Shown: positions 54,910-64,000, numbered from the stretch's first letter. The stretch is 64,000 nt of DNA from Beijerinckia indica subsp. indica ATCC 9039 (GCF_000019845.1 NC_010581.1:1865501-1929500), one strand, 5' to 3'. Notes: generated by a model not told the origin, from the letters alone. Numbers and translations: made by a program.

Positions 54910-55051
54910 AGTCCCCCCTTGTATCGCGATCTCGATATTGAAGGCTGATTATTGATGATAGCGTAGAACCGGAATGTATCATTGAGAAGACAATAAGGGG
55001 GCTACCAGAAATCCAGCAATGGTTGTACGATGGCCTTCTCACGGAACAGAT

Positions 55052-55228
55052 CTTCATGCCCATAATTGCATTCGGCAACATCAGTCATTCGATAATTCGA
55101 TCCAATCATGGGAATTCGAAAAGCAAGGTCACCGCGTCGAGATCAATGTCAACGGATTCTTCATCGTCAACGATCTGCAATTTGCGTTGAGCACGACACT
55201 CGACGGTCTGGACATCGGCTATTCCTAA
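55052..55228 (+). pseudogene. Remnant of a LysR-type regulator gene
   Basis: A plus-strand frame reads SHGTDLHAHNCIR, then SWEFEKQGHRVEINVNGFF, IVNDLQFALSTTLDGLDIGYS. This matches the middle of the LysR substrate-binding domain (HGTPxxPxDLxxHNCIR ... WEFEKxGxxxxVxVxGxLxxND ... ALDGLGIAY). The N-terminal helix-turn-helix and the C-terminal part are missing, with an internal deletion before HNCIR, so it is a decayed fragment. Confidence 0.75.
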
Positions 55229-55512
55229 GCCTCTCATTGCACGCGGCCTTGAGCAGGCGACAATCTCTCAACTGCTCGTCGCTATTGGAGAGGCCACATG
55301 TCTGCTATTTCATAGCTTAAAAATGCTTATGCTTGCACCTAAAAGCTTTATCCAGCACCAGTTTTCCGTATTTTCTGTTCTGTATTTCAATCGAAAGAAA
55401 GACAAACATTGCTCTGCATGGGTCTTGCCGGAAACAAATCTTCTCATTACGCTCGAGCTGTCGTTATGACATAGTTTTGTTCCAACGATAATTTTTAGGG
55501 GAGAGACAAACC

Positions 55513-55815
55513 ATGAAAAAGTCGGCAATCGGTTTCGTTCTGGCGTGCCTGCTGGTGCCAGCCTCGGTTCAGGCGCAGATCCTCGTCGACACCACTCGTA
55601 TCACCTGCGACGACTATCTGGCTATGTCAGCGGATGATTCCAAAATCTTTTCAGCCTGGTTGAGCGGCTGGTTCAATCAGAAGGCGGGTTACACAACGGT
55701 CGATTTTGATGCCTATGCACGCAACGTGGCGAATGTGAAGCAATGGTGCGCTTCCAATCCGAAAGAATCTGTGATGGCCGGACTTACACGGGCCGTCGAC
55801 AAAGCAGCGAAGTGA
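55513..55815 (+). CDS. HdeB-like secreted small protein, copy 1
   Basis: This 100-residue protein has a signal peptide (cleavage near VQAQI) and the HdeA/HdeB pattern: C32 (RITCDDYLAMS) and C79 (KQWCASNP), expected to form one disulfide. HdeA/HdeB are acid-stress periplasmic chaperones in enterobacteria; alphaproteobacterial relatives are less studied. A GGGGAGAG site precedes the ATG. It is followed by a paralogue 27 bases later. Confidence 0.82.
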   Translation: MKKSAIGFVLACLLVPASVQAQILVDTTRITCDDYLAMSADDSKIFSAWLSGWFNQKAGYTTVDFDAYARNVANVKQWCASNPKESVMAGLTRAVDKAAK

Positions 55816-55842
55816 ATCATCAAGCCGAACGGGGAACACAAG

Positions 55843-56133
55843 ATGCGTAAACTTGCTCTATTTGCTGCAGCGATGATGACCATTTCCGCCATTCCAGCCA
55901 AAGCACAAGTCATGATCGATATGTCGCTCGTGACATGCAAGCAATTTCTCGATTCCGACGCCGAAAGAGCCGCCATTCTCGCTTCATGGATGGGCGGTTA
56001 TTTCAGCGCCAGCAAGAATCTCTCGACGGTGGATTTACGTTACGTCGAGCGAAACACGAAAAAGGTCATCAATTATTGCGAGGCCAATAAATCAAAAACG
56101 CTCATGAGCGCGGTGGAAAAAAATTACCGTTGA
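55843..56133 (+). CDS. HdeB-like secreted small protein, copy 2
   Basis: This 96-residue paralogue of the preceding protein has a signal peptide ending near KAQVM. The same cysteine positions, C32 (LVTCKQFLD) and C79 (VINYCEANK), are kept, with similar spacing and the sequence ASWMGGYFSA in the equivalent helix. The two genes look like an ancient tandem duplication and probably share a transcript. Confidence 0.82.
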   Translation: MRKLALFAAAMMTISAIPAKAQVMIDMSLVTCKQFLDSDAERAAILASWMGGYFSASKNLSTVDLRYVERNTKKVINYCEANKSKTLMSAVEKNYR

Positions 56134-56576
56134 GAAAAGATCCAACTTTTTCAAAGCCACGCTTGATCTGAGAAGGGCTTGAACGCGGCACAGTTTCTCT
56201 GCCGAAGCGTATCGGGCCAAATGTGGAAGCTGGTCTTGCGTAGCGATACGCGGCAAAAAGGCTTAAAGCGGGATAATTGTTCGAAACCAATTCATCCCGC
56301 TTCAAAATGAATGGAACTCGGCCTCTTCATTCCAAATTTTCGGAGTGACCTCCTATTTGGCTCCGCGTATTATATTTGAGTGCCCACGCGAGCCTAAACA
56401 ACCTCGCAGTCAGGTCATCACATCGGGGCTTCCCGGCCGGTGCACTCCGGATCCCGGCAATGGCATCGGCCGCTTGGATGAGGGGCGCTGGCTTTTTCGG
56501 CGCCGGATCTCTTGTCGACGCGCCTACGATAGTCCGGCACAAGGCCCGCCCTCATTCGGGCCTGAACCTCTCAGAC
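56134..56576. other. Spacer between the HdeB-like pair and the 56577 gene
   Basis: No supportable gene. A short hairpin GGCCCG/CGGGCC (56543-56562) close to the minus-strand gene could end its transcript, but its T-run is poor. Confidence 0.4.
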
Positions 56577-57605
56577 TTACACCTCGATCGAATCCTCGTT
56601 GCGCTGGACATGATAACGCCGCAAGCCATCACGCAAGATCCGGTTGTCGCCGACGAGCACCGGGAGGCCGTGGACATCCTGGGTCAGATCGATATCGGGA
56701 TCGAAGCCGCTTTCAATCAGAATATCCTTGCGGCTGATATAGAAACGGTTCTTCTTCGGCCCATGAAATCCATGCAGCACTGTGCCAGAAACGCAGCCGA
56801 TATCCTGTTTGACAGAGAGCTCACACCGCCGGGCAAATTCCCGCAAGCGTCGGATATAGCCTGCTGACAGCGGTGTGGCGCGTTGATCGTTCAATTCTTT
56901 CTCGGTGATACTGTCGAGCTTGCCACAAAAGCCGAGTGCCATGTGATAATCGGCGGAACCCGTCACCATCCAATCAATCAGACGGCCGATTCCGCGCAAA
57001 GCATCGCGGCGGATCGCCCAAGAATATCCATAGTGCTGTCGCCAATCCTTCTTGCCCTTCCCCGTCGTGAGCAAGGCACGCGATTGCCGCTTTTCCCCAT
57101 AGGCTTCTTCAGGCATATCGACATCGCCGGCAAGCCAGGCCGCGCAAAAACTGCGATCAATATCATGGCCCCATTCATTGGTAAGACATTCACCATTGGG
57201 GCCAAGATCCATTGAATGCGACCAGGTTTGCCCGACACGATAATGCTGCAACATATGCACGGTCTCGGAGGCCCAATCGGCGCGCACATGCCGGATATCG
57301 GCATCTTCCCAGCAAATATATTTCGCATCCTCCGGCAAATGGCCAATACCAAGATTGACGAGCCCTTCCTTCAGCCAAAGTTCTTGTTCCGGCCCTCCAC
57401 GGACTTGCACGATCTTGACATGGCGAAGCGTTGAATCATTGGGATCAAGTTCGTAGGCGCGCTCACCGAAAGCATGTTCGACGACCGTAAGTTGAACACC
57501 GGAATCGAGCATGTGCCCGATCCATTCGCGCAGCAGCCGGATACGGGACTGATACCGGCGCGCATTCGAATAAACACCTACGACATGAAGCAAATTGGAG
57601 TGCAT
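56577..57605 (-). CDS. Glycosyltransferase-like protein, unrecognised
   Basis: This 342-residue soluble protein has no confident family assignment. It begins MHSNLLHVVGVYSNARRYQSR. It contains ICWEDADIRHVRADWASE near residues 96-113, a GT-A style acidic motif, and GSADYHMALGFCGKLDS in the middle, which resembles the region after the DxD in some GT2 proteins. No signal peptide or membrane helix. It may modify a surface glycan or a protein; this is inference. It is a single gene with a possible weak hairpin after it. Confidence 0.6.
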   Translation of the reverse strand: MHSNLLHVVGVYSNARRYQSRIRLLREWIGHMLDSGVQLTVVEHAFGERAYELDPNDSTLRHVKIVQVRGGPEQELWLKEGLVNLGIGHLPEDAKYICWEDADIRHVRADWASETVHMLQHYRVGQTWSHSMDLGPNGECLTNEWGHDIDRSFCAAWLAGDVDMPEEAYGEKRQSRALLTTGKGKKDWRQHYGYSWAIRRDALRGIGRLIDWMVTGSADYHMALGFCGKLDSITEKELNDQRATPLSAGYIRRLREFARRCELSVKQDIGCVSGTVLHGFHGPKKNRFYISRKDILIESGFDPDIDLTQDVHGLPVLVGDNRILRDGLRRYHVQRNEDSIEV

Positions 57606-57915
57606 TGACAAAGATCCGGCGGTGGGAATGAAATTGTGGCGAGCAAGGCCTCTGCCTAGAAAAATCTCGACCTTTCGCCATCATAAGCGATGACACCACC
57701 GGCCAGAAAGGCGCTGGCGAGGTGGCCGCGCTACCGGAAATCAGGGATCAGACTGGACGCACTCTCTGATCGCATACGCCGTCTCGATCGAGATCGAGCC
57801 TCCCGAGGAGGAAAATGGCACGGGCTTCGCCTGGAGAGAAAGCCACAAGACCGGCCGCGTCGAAGCTCAGCCGATCGGCTATCACCTTTCCCTCTCATTG
57901 TACGCAAGGATCGCC
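57606..57915. other. Spacer upstream of the 57916 gene, possibly coding at its right end
   Basis: A plus-strand frame continuous with the 57916 gene stays open back to about 57693 and has coding-like third positions (for example IEIEPPEEENGTGFAWRESH). It lacks a standard start, so either the gene is longer with an unusual start or an upstream gene has decayed. A 12-base palindrome TCTCGATCGAGA lies at 57782-57793. Confidence 0.4.
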
Positions 57916-58191
57916 ATGACCAAGAAGCGCACTTATCGCGACCCGAAGATCGTCGAGGACAATGATATTCCCTTGAGCGAAGCCAAGGCCCTCAGCACGC
58001 ATCCGGCTGTCCTCGCGGCCATCAATGCCGTCGCGACCGAAAGACGCCCTGCCCTGACGATCTGGAAAAGTCCCACTGGTACGGAATGCGACCATATCGT
58101 GATGGCGCTTGAAGAATATATCTATCTGGGTGATTTCGAAGCCACGGCGGATAATTGCTACGCCTGGGACGCGGATGAAATCCGTCTTTAG
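57916..58191 (+). CDS. Small protein of unknown function
   Basis: This 91-residue acidic protein starts MTKKRTYRDPKIVEDND after an AAGGA site, has no recognisable motif, and ends ADNCYAWDADEIRL. It has coding-like codon use. It may extend upstream in the same frame. It does not resemble its neighbours, the glycosyltransferase-like gene and minE. Confidence 0.55.
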   Translation: MTKKRTYRDPKIVEDNDIPLSEAKALSTHPAVLAAINAVATERRPALTIWKSPTGTECDHIVMALEEYIYLGDFEATADNCYAWDADEIRL

Positions 58192-58282
58192 AGCAATTTG
58201 AGCGAACTCCGTCTTCCCGGAGCTTAAAACTTAAAAAAGCGAACATTCTGGAACAGTGATGATCCAACACTATAAATGCTCA

Positions 58283-58321
58283 GAGCGCATACGCTACCCC
58301 ATGAGGGTGGTGTATGCGCTC
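58283..58321. terminator. Hairpin between the 57916 gene and minE
   Basis: GAGCGCATAC/GTATGCGCTC flanks an inner ACCC/GGGT pair. It lies between two convergent genes; the T-tracts are weak, so it is a probable but imperfect bidirectional end. Confidence 0.55.
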
Positions 58322-58368
58322 CGCTTCATCAGAAAATGATCTCAAGAGCCAAGCGATACGAGTGACGA

Positions 58369-58653
58369 TCAAGCCGCTTCGACCACCTTTTTGCCGGCAC
58401 GAGCGGTGGCGGAAGTCGGCACCTCGACCTCGACTTCCAGCGTCGAAACGGTGTCGCCTCGCTCCATTTTCACATTAACCTTTTCCGGTTCCATCGTGAC
58501 ATGTTTCGCGATGACTGCGAGGATTTCCTCCCGCAGGATCGCGATCAGATCGGAACGGCCAATGACCGCGCGCTCATGGGCGAGCAGGATTTGCAGCCGC
58601 TCACGGGCGACGGGCGCCGACGTTGGGCGCCTGAAGAAATCGAACAGACTCAT
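58369..58653 (-). CDS. minE: Cell division topological specificity factor MinE
   Basis: This 94-residue protein with an N-terminal amphipathic helix (MSLFDFFRR) and the MinD-binding segment [15 protein letters not shown] is MinE, which drives pole-to-pole oscillation of MinCD. It overlaps minD by four bases (ATGA), indicating translational coupling in the minCDE operon. Confidence 0.95.
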   Translation of the reverse strand: MSLFDFFRRPTSAPVARERLQILLAHERAVIGRSDLIAILREEILAVIAKHVTMEPEKVNVKMERGDTVSTLEVEVEVPTSATARAGKKVVEAA

Positions 58654-59468
58654 GCGGCCCTCCGTCCGAACAGCTTGCCGAGGAGGCTGCCCTTTTTATC
58701 ACGGGGCACCGACATGGTGACCATCTCTCCGGTCAAGCGCCGCGCCGCGTCCTGATAGGCCCGCGAGGGGGCGCAACCGGGATTGTTGAGCGTGACCGGC
58801 GCGCCAACATTGGACGCCCGCAGAACCTCCTCGCTTTCGGGAATAATGCCGAGCAGCGGGATGGAAAGGATTTCGAGAACATCCTCGACAGCCAGCATTT
58901 CGCGACGCTCTGCCCGCATGGCGTCATAACGGGTCAAGAGGAGATGCTTTTCAAGCGGCTCGCCCTTTTCGGCCTTGAGCGTTTTTGAATCGAGCAATCC
59001 GATGATCCGGTCGGAATCGCGAACGGAAGAGACTTCGGGATTGGCGACGACCACGGCGAGATCGGCGTAACGCATGGCGAGGGTCGCCCCGCGTTCGATC
59101 CCGGCGGGGCTATCGCAGACCACCCAGTCGAACTTTTCCTTCAACTCGGCGATGACCCGGCCAACCCCCTCTTCCGTCAAGGCTTCCTTGTCGCGTGTCT
59201 GCGAAGCCGGAAGCAACGAAAGATTATCCAACCTCTTGTCGCGGATCAGGGCTTGAGCGAGCTTGGCCTCGCCCTGCACGACATTGATGAGATCGAAGAC
59301 CACGCGGCGCTCAGCGCCCATCACCAGATCAAGATTACGCAATCCGACGTCGAAATCGACGACGACCACCCTTTGACCCATTTGCGCGAGCGCTGTGCCC
59401 AGGGCCGCGCTCGACGTCGTTTTGCCTACTCCGCCCTTGCCGGACGTCACGACCAAAACCTTGGCCAT
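58650..59468 (-). CDS. minD: Septum site-determining ATPase MinD
   Basis: This 272-residue deviant Walker-A ATPase has [14 protein letters not shown] at residues 11-24, [34 protein letters not shown] and a C-terminal basic amphipathic helix ([15 protein letters not shown]) that binds membrane. It recruits MinC to block FtsZ at the poles. ATG 59468 has GGAGG just upstream; an in-frame start at 59522 is unnecessary. Confidence 0.97.
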   Translation of the reverse strand: MAKVLVVTSGKGGVGKTTSSAALGTALAQMGQRVVVVDFDVGLRNLDLVMGAERRVVFDLINVVQGEAKLAQALIRDKRLDNLSLLPASQTRDKEALTEEGVGRVIAELKEKFDWVVCDSPAGIERGATLAMRYADLAVVVANPEVSSVRDSDRIIGLLDSKTLKAEKGEPLEKHLLLTRYDAMRAERREMLAVEDVLEILSIPLLGIIPESEEVLRASNVGAPVTLNNPGCAPSRAYQDAARRLTGEMVTMSVPRDKKGSLLGKLFGRRAA

Positions 59469-59577
59469 TCTGGCCTCCCCTAGAGCCACTTTCAGAAAGT
59501 CACAGGACTTGCTGAAAACCACACGTTAAAATCAAGAGAAGCGGACCTTCCTGACGCCGGCCGTCCTCGCAAACACA

Positions 59578-60312
59578 TCAATCCTGGATGGACACCATCA
59601 ATCGATCCCCTTCGAGCCAAACCTGGACAGGACGCCCCAGCAAATGCGGCTCGACGGTGTCAGCGGTCATGTAATAGCCGTCGATCGACAACAGCTCCGC
59701 CTCGAATTTCCGGCAAAAGATTCTGGCCTTGCGCCCTTGCGCGCCCGCTATCGCGCGCCCCCGCAAGGCGCCGTAAATATGGATCGAACCGCCGGCGATG
59801 ATTTCCGCACCCGAGGCAACCGAGCCGACGACGATCACATCGCCCTCAAGATGCATGATGCTTTGACCGGAGCGTACCGGTGTCTCGATCAGCAAAGCAC
59901 CCGCAGATTCGACATCATGCGCGTCGCCTTCTTGGATCTGGCTATTGATTTTGCCGGAAGCCTGCGCTTCCTCGCCGGCGAAGAGATCGATGACATTCTC
60001 GCGCCGGCCGCCGCGCAGAACCGGCGGCATTTGCAGGTCATGGCCCGAAAGATCGGCCCCTTCGAGGCCCATGATGCGAATGCCCCGGGCACTGAATTCC
60101 TGCAAAAGATCAGCAAGGGCGGATCGGCTCAGGCTCAAATTCGAGACATCGAGAACCACCGGCCGGCCCTGAAAGAAACCAGGCGAACGCTGAATCCATT
60201 CATCAAGATCGGTGAACCAAGCCGCGACCGGGACCTCCGGCGCCAACACCATGGCGTGGAAGGAACGGCCACGAAAACGAAGGGAAGGACGGGAGCGAAC
60301 CGCAGCTGTCAC
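59578..60312 (-). CDS. minC: Septum site-determining protein MinC
   Basis: This 244-residue FtsZ inhibitor has its C-terminal beta-helix with [20 protein letters not shown] and [13 protein letters not shown], the MinD-binding face, and an N-terminal FtsZ-inhibiting domain. It begins with GTG, with GAGG eight bases upstream. It is first in the minCDE operon; minD starts about 110 bases downstream. Confidence 0.95.
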
Positions 60313-60488
60313 GAAGGGCGCCTCTCAGAATCTGTCCCTTCATCTAAGCAAGCTGTGGTTAATTTAGCGTTAAGAAATCTTTACGCTTCGTTATACCAGC
60401 GATCATCGAGATGACCGCTGAACCAATGATCAACATCCCTCATTCAAGGGATAATCGTGCCGCCGGCGCTATTTTCCCTCACCAGCTA

Positions 60489-61001
60489 TCAGCCGTGCCC
60501 CAAATAGCCACCATTCTGATAGATCAGCGGTGCCACATCGCCTGTCGTGAGGATCGATTCGACCTTGCCAATGACGATCGTATGCGTGCCATAATCGAAC
60601 AGACCATCAACGGTGCAGAACAGATTGGCTTGGGCATCGACGAGAAAAGGCACGCTATGCTCGTTATCCTGCCAGCTCCCAAAAGCGAATTTATCATCGC
60701 ATTTGAGAAAACCGCCGAAGGCATTCGAAATATCGACATGCTGGTGATGCAGGAGATTGACACAGAAGGGCGTGCCCAACTGAAGGATGGAATGGACACT
60801 TGTCGTGCGATTGACGCATACGAGAACAGCCGGGGGCTGCGTTGTCACTGATGTCACCGCCGTCGCGGTAATGCCGAAACGTTCCTTGTCCTTGCTGGTC
60901 GTTACGACGGTAACACTGGCGGCGAGCCGCCGCATCGCATTCTTGAAAGCGGCAACAAGGTCTGGAGCGGCGGAAGCCGGAAGCGTTTCTGCGGTTGTCA
61001 T
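60489..61001 (-). CDS. Flavin reductase family protein
   Basis: This 170-residue FMN-binding protein of the flavin-reductase-like domain (HpaC/RutF group) has NAMRRLAASVTVVTTSKDKERFGITATA (in parts), TAVTSVTTQPPAVLVCVNR and a C-terminal GKVESILTTGD-like segment. Such proteins provide reduced flavin to two-component monooxygenases, but no oxygenase is adjacent. It is divergent from none and lies between minC and an MFS exporter. Confidence 0.88.
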   Translation of the reverse strand: MTTAETLPASAAPDLVAAFKNAMRRLAASVTVVTTSKDKERFGITATAVTSVTTQPPAVLVCVNRTTSVHSILQLGTPFCVNLLHHQHVDISNAFGGFLKCDDKFAFGSWQDNEHSVPFLVDAQANLFCTVDGLFDYGTHTIVIGKVESILTTGDVAPLIYQNGGYLGHG

Positions 61002-61295
61002 AATCCCTCACGCGTTGAAGCATCTGATCCCGACTGGAGCACCCCTTGGGATCGATTGATCGGTTTACAAAAGCCTCGAAGGTCGCTTTGATCCTGATCA
61101 GAAGTCTGGTCTCAGATCATGTCATGCGCGGCGGAAACCGGGCCGGCGAACGAGCGCCTGATCATAAGATCTCGCCCCGCTCGGACCAAGCCAGATTTTT
61201 GCTCCACGCCGTTGAGCGTTTCTGCACGATTCCCGTTCCGATGTCCTGCCAGTCCCTCTCGATGAGAGTGGGCCAGCTGGACCTGAGGCTGTGCC

Positions 61296-62480
61296 TCAGG
61301 ACAAGGCCTCCGGATCGAGACCTCCGGCATTCTCGGCATTGCGTTCGAGTTCATGGGCGATGCCGAGCGTCGCCAAGGCTGCCACCACCAAGCCGACGGA
61401 AAGCCAGGGCAAATGTCCATAGCTCATGCCCGAGGCCAAGGCCGCGCCACCCAGCCAAGCCCCGGCGCCATTGCCAAAATTATAGGAACTGTGAATCAAT
61501 GAGGCTCCAATATTGGGTGCCTCGCTTGCCTTGTCGATAACCCGCGCCTGCATGCCAGGGCCATTCGCGAAACTGACGAAACCCAGCAGAAAAATGGTCA
61601 GATAGGTGGACGGGATAGAAGTAGCAGAAAACGCGAAGACCGCATAAAGGGCACCGAGTACGACAAATGTCCCGACGATCGTCGTCATTTGGCGCCAATC
61701 CGCCAGCCGGCCACCGACAAAAATGCCGAAAAAGGTTCCACCACCAAAGAGCAGAAGCGCGCTCGAAATCTGGGTTTCATCCATGCCCGTCACGGTGGCG
61801 AGCAGAGGCGAAATATAGGTCAAGACACAGAACAGGCTCGCGGCGATAAAGACACTGGCTAAAAGTGTCAGCAGGACCTGCGGCCGGCGCAAGACGATCA
61901 ATTCATCGACCAAACGGCCAGCCGCTCTCTCCTGACCTTTCCTCGGCAACAGAATGGCCAAGGCAATGCCGGCCACACCAAGGAAAGGAATAATCGCCCA
62001 GAATGTCGCACGCCAACCTTGTGCGAGGCCGATCATCGTGCCGACCGGGACACCAATAATATTGGCCAATGTCATTCCTGAAAACATCAAGGCGATCGCC
62101 TGACTGCGGCGATGGGGCGGAACCAAGCTCGCGGCGACGACGACGCCATTTCCGTAAAAGGCCGCATGGGCGAGAGCCGTGAAGATCCGCGCTATCAAGA
62201 GAAGAGAAAATTGCGGCGCCAGGGCACAAAAAAGATTGCCGAGGAGAAACAGGCAGAGAAGCCCGAGCAAGGCGGTTTTTTGCGGCAGACGAGCCGCCAG
62301 CAGAGCAACGACCGGCCCCGCGAATGTCACCGTCAGGGCATAGGCAGTCACCAGGAGACCGGCTTGCGGAATCGTCACCGTGAGATCACGGGCGATTTCC
62401 GGCAAGATGCCCATGATGACGAATTCACTCGTCCCAATACCAAAGGAAGCCAAGGCCAGCGCGAAAAGAGCGAGGGGCAT
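61296..62480 (-). CDS. MFS transporter, AraJ/YdhP-like efflux group
   Basis: This 394-residue protein has 12 membrane helices and the DHA1-type motif GIGTSEFVIMGILPEIARDL, then RIFTALAHAAFYGNG. This branch contains arabinose/drug exporters and often exports sugars or xenobiotics. Substrate is unknown. I prefer ATG 62480, which starts at the first helix; 62510 adds ten residues. Confidence 0.87.
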   Translation of the reverse strand: MPLALFALALASFGIGTSEFVIMGILPEIARDLTVTIPQAGLLVTAYALTVTFAGPVVALLAARLPQKTALLGLLCLFLLGNLFCALAPQFSLLLIARIFTALAHAAFYGNGVVVAASLVPPHRRSQAIALMFSGMTLANIIGVPVGTMIGLAQGWRATFWAIIPFLGVAGIALAILLPRKGQERAAGRLVDELIVLRRPQVLLTLLASVFIAASLFCVLTYISPLLATVTGMDETQISSALLLFGGGTFFGIFVGGRLADWRQMTTIVGTFVVLGALYAVFAFSATSIPSTYLTIFLLGFVSFANGPGMQARVIDKASEAPNIGASLIHSSYNFGNGAGAWLGGAALASGMSYGHLPWLSVGLVVAALATLGIAHELERNAENAGGLDPEALS

Positions 62481-62603
62481 GTATAATCTCAAGGAAGGGT
62501 GGCACGACACGGCACCAGACCGAGGTTCGGGAGCGGATCCGATGCATCTTCAGGTCAATGTGTTCCTTATGCATTTTTGACACAAAGTTTCCAACCGAAA
62601 ACA

Positions 62604-62628
62604 AAAGCCCTGGGCGGACCAGGGCTTT
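62604..62628 (-). terminator. Rho-independent terminator of the zeta-subunit gene
   Basis: AAAGCCCTGG/CCAGGGCTTT around five bases, with TTTTGTTTTC on the minus-strand side. It lies 48 bases after the stop of the gene at 62676. Confidence 0.9.
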
Positions 62629-62675
62629 GTTATCCTACGGATTCAAACTCGATTCTTCGTGTTTACAAGAAATGA

Positions 62676-62960
62676 TCACGACAAATTGAGTTGAGAGATC
62701 AAATCCTGTTTATCGGCGATGACATGAGCCTTTTTGATATCGTCCCATGCCTTTTCGATCAGGCTCGTGTCGTTTTCCAGGACACCATAAGCGACCATAT
62801 CGTCGACATAGATCGCCTGCTCCTTCTCGGACAAGGCGAGCTTCTTGCCGACCCATTGAGCAAAGCGCCGATTCCGTAGCGTCCTTGCGCGAAATAGCTC
62901 ATCTTGTTGGTTTACGAAGAGGCGTTCGTAGGCTTTTTCACGATCCTCAAACATGGACAT
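62676..62960 (-). CDS. ATP synthase inhibitor subunit zeta (DUF1476)
   Basis: This 94-residue helical protein, MSMFEDREKAYERLFVNQQD, matches the alphaproteobacterial zeta subunit that blocks F1-ATPase rotation, formerly DUF1476. The conserved pattern runs RFAQWVGKKLALSEKEQ and DDIKKAH. GGGAG is eight bases before the ATG at 62960. It is a stand-alone gene with a strong terminator. Confidence 0.88.
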   Translation of the reverse strand: MSMFEDREKAYERLFVNQQDELFRARTLRNRRFAQWVGKKLALSEKEQAIYVDDMVAYGVLENDTSLIEKAWDDIKKAHVIADKQDLISQLNLS

Positions 62961-63158
62961 TTCATTTGCTCCCTTATCGGCTGAAGGGAGTTTCATGACG
63001 CGGCCACACCAAGCCCGAAATCAAGCCTCGAAAAGGGTTCACGAGATCGATCCATGGCTTGCCATGGGAAACACGTCCTCCTTGCAGCCTTTGGCATAAA
63101 ACGACAGCGAGACGGAAAAGTTGCAATTCGTCCGGCCAAGCAAGGGGTTGAGCATTTC

Positions 63159-63371
63159 TTAAATCTGCACGCGCCGCTGAGACGGTGGGCTGCCGTGTTT
63201 GCGCAAATGACGAGCCGCTTGTTCCGCCGCGATGGGGTCGAGAAAACGGCATCCTTCCAGCGCGTTGAATTCACGGGTCGCCGCAAAGAAATTGAAAGTC
63301 TTGTCTTGCCGGTCGCGCGCGACGATACCTACTGTGCTCCCCGCGATTTGAATAGCATAAGCGTCCGACAT
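63159..63371 (-). CDS. Small protein with strong ribosome site, unrecognised
   Basis: This 70-residue protein (MSDAYAIQIAGSTVGIVAR, then FNFFAATREFNALEG) has no family I can name. A GAGGAGG site six bases before the ATG makes translation very likely. The core reads like a small alpha/beta domain and the last 15 residues are basic. Confidence 0.7.
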   Translation of the reverse strand: MSDAYAIQIAGSTVGIVARDRQDKTFNFFAATREFNALEGCRFLDPIAAEQAARHLRKHGSPPSQRRVQI

Positions 63372-63568
63372 GAAACCTCCTCTAGAATCAAGACCGTCGG
63401 ATGGACGAAGCCATGCGGTACGGTAATGCCTCTCTGTGACAGTTTTCGAGGGACCCGGGCGGATCCTTTAATTTCATAAAGTCTATAATTTTTGTATATT
63501 ATAGTCAAGAGGCTCCTCAATATGCCAATCCAAGAGAGACGACCGTGACATTGAACCAGAAAACGAAA

Positions 63569-63602
63569 AGGCCTCGCCAATGGACATCCATCGGCAAGGC
63601 CT
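63569..63602 (-). terminator. Rho-independent terminator of prs
   Basis: AGGCCTCGCCAATGG pairs imperfectly with CCATCGGCAAGGCCT, and TTTTCGTTTT follows on the minus strand. It is about 100 bases after the prs stop. Confidence 0.85.
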
Positions 63603-63699
63603 GAAAAACGAAGCGGCGTTACAGCATCAAACCAAAAGGAGACGTCTCTCCAGGGAGAAATTTGACGCAGGATTTTCGGTTAAATGGGGGACGGCCGCG

Positions 63700-64000
63700 T
63701 TAGTCGAAAAGGCTCGAAACGCTCTCTTCCTTGGAAGTCCGGCCGATCGCTTCGCCGATCAGGGGCGCAATGGACACAACCCTGATATTTTTTGCGACGC
63801 GCACTGCCTCCGTCGCCAGGATCGTGTCCGTCACCACCAGTTCCTTGAGAGACGAGGCCGCGATACGCGCGACAGCGCCTCCGGACAGAACGCCATGGGT
63901 GATATAGGCATAGACTTCCTTGGCGCCATTCTTCAGGAGAGCTTCCGCAGCATTGCAGAGGGTGCCGCCGGAATCGACGATATCATCAACGAGAATGCAG
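63700..64000 (-). CDS. prs: Ribose-phosphate pyrophosphokinase, 3' end only
   Basis: The last 99 residues of PRPP synthase, cut by the window edge. The stretch [21 protein letters not shown] contains the PRPP-binding loop (DDIVDSGGT), followed by [14 protein letters not shown] and the C-terminal [22 protein letters not shown]. The stop is at 63700-63702 on the minus strand. The enzyme makes PRPP for nucleotide, His and Trp synthesis. Confidence 0.95.
   Translation of the reverse strand, partial: CILVDDIVDSGGTLCNAAEALLKNGAKEVYAYITHGVLSGGAVARIAASSLKELVVTDTILATEAVRVAKNIRVVSIAPLIGEAIGRTSKEESVSSLFD

Noticed and set aside
1..64000. CRISPR array, insertion sequence or prophage
   Set aside because: I saw no regular direct repeats with spacers, no transposase with terminal repeats and no phage structural genes.

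Overview
This 64 kb window comes from an alphaproteobacterium of the Hyphomicrobiales type, most likely a Beijerinckiaceae-like, possibly nitrogen-fixing and C1-metabolising organism. That placement is inferred from gene content: an infA-maf-yacG block, DUF1491 and ATP-synthase zeta-subunit genes, a phasin, formate-tetrahydrofolate ligase, an MxaD-like protein, and a complete molybdenum storage protein (MoSto) gene pair. No 16S rRNA gene is present. Most of the window is chromosomal housekeeping, with several accessory patches.

Layout. 0.7-3.3 kb: a polyprenyl-phosphate glycosyltransferase and the lipid II flippase murJ. 3.6-4.3 kb: a MntA/HepT (nucleotidyltransferase/HEPN) toxin-antitoxin pair. 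4.5-19.9 kb: metabolic and envelope genes (fhs, M20 peptidase, DUF1491, DUF900 lipoprotein hydrolase, pyroglutamyl-peptidase-like protein, SRPBCC/MxaD-like protein, aminotransferase, DsbA-like oxidoreductase, an unrecognised 245-residue protein, amino-acid permease, FAD amine oxidase, FemAB-like acyltransferase, HIT protein). 20.0-23.0 kb: clpS-clpA. 23.8-33.2 kb: phasin, D,D-carboxypeptidase with SPOR domain, J-domain protein, GST, ElyC-like protein, yacG, maf, infA, O-methyltransferase, pssA and psd. 33.8 kb: tRNA-Val(CAC), followed by a second toxin-antitoxin pair. 35-41.9 kb: outer-membrane protein, second amino-acid permease, small unrecognised proteins, a membrane-anchored J protein, and exoD.

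41.9-53.7 kb is the most interesting region. It holds a SulP anion transporter, a divergent sulfate-type periplasmic binding protein with no ABC permease or ATPase genes nearby, an OsmC-family protein, and the MoSto subunits mosB and mosA. The mos genes are flanked by two full-length, closely related P1B-type ATPase homologues. In both, the DKTGT phosphorylation motif, the TGE motif, the CPC metal motif and the GDGxND hinge are altered in nearly the same way. The binding-protein gene and the upstream ATPase-like gene share an identical 16-base promoter-region element. I infer a co-regulated molybdate/sulfate handling locus with two pseudo-pumps that have lost catalysis.

53.9-64 kb: a periplasmic RNase T2, a LysR-gene remnant, two tandem HdeB-like small secreted proteins, an unrecognised glycosyltransferase-like protein, the minCDE operon, a flavin reductase, an MFS exporter, the ATP synthase zeta subunit, a small conserved-looking protein, and the 3' end of prs running off the window edge.
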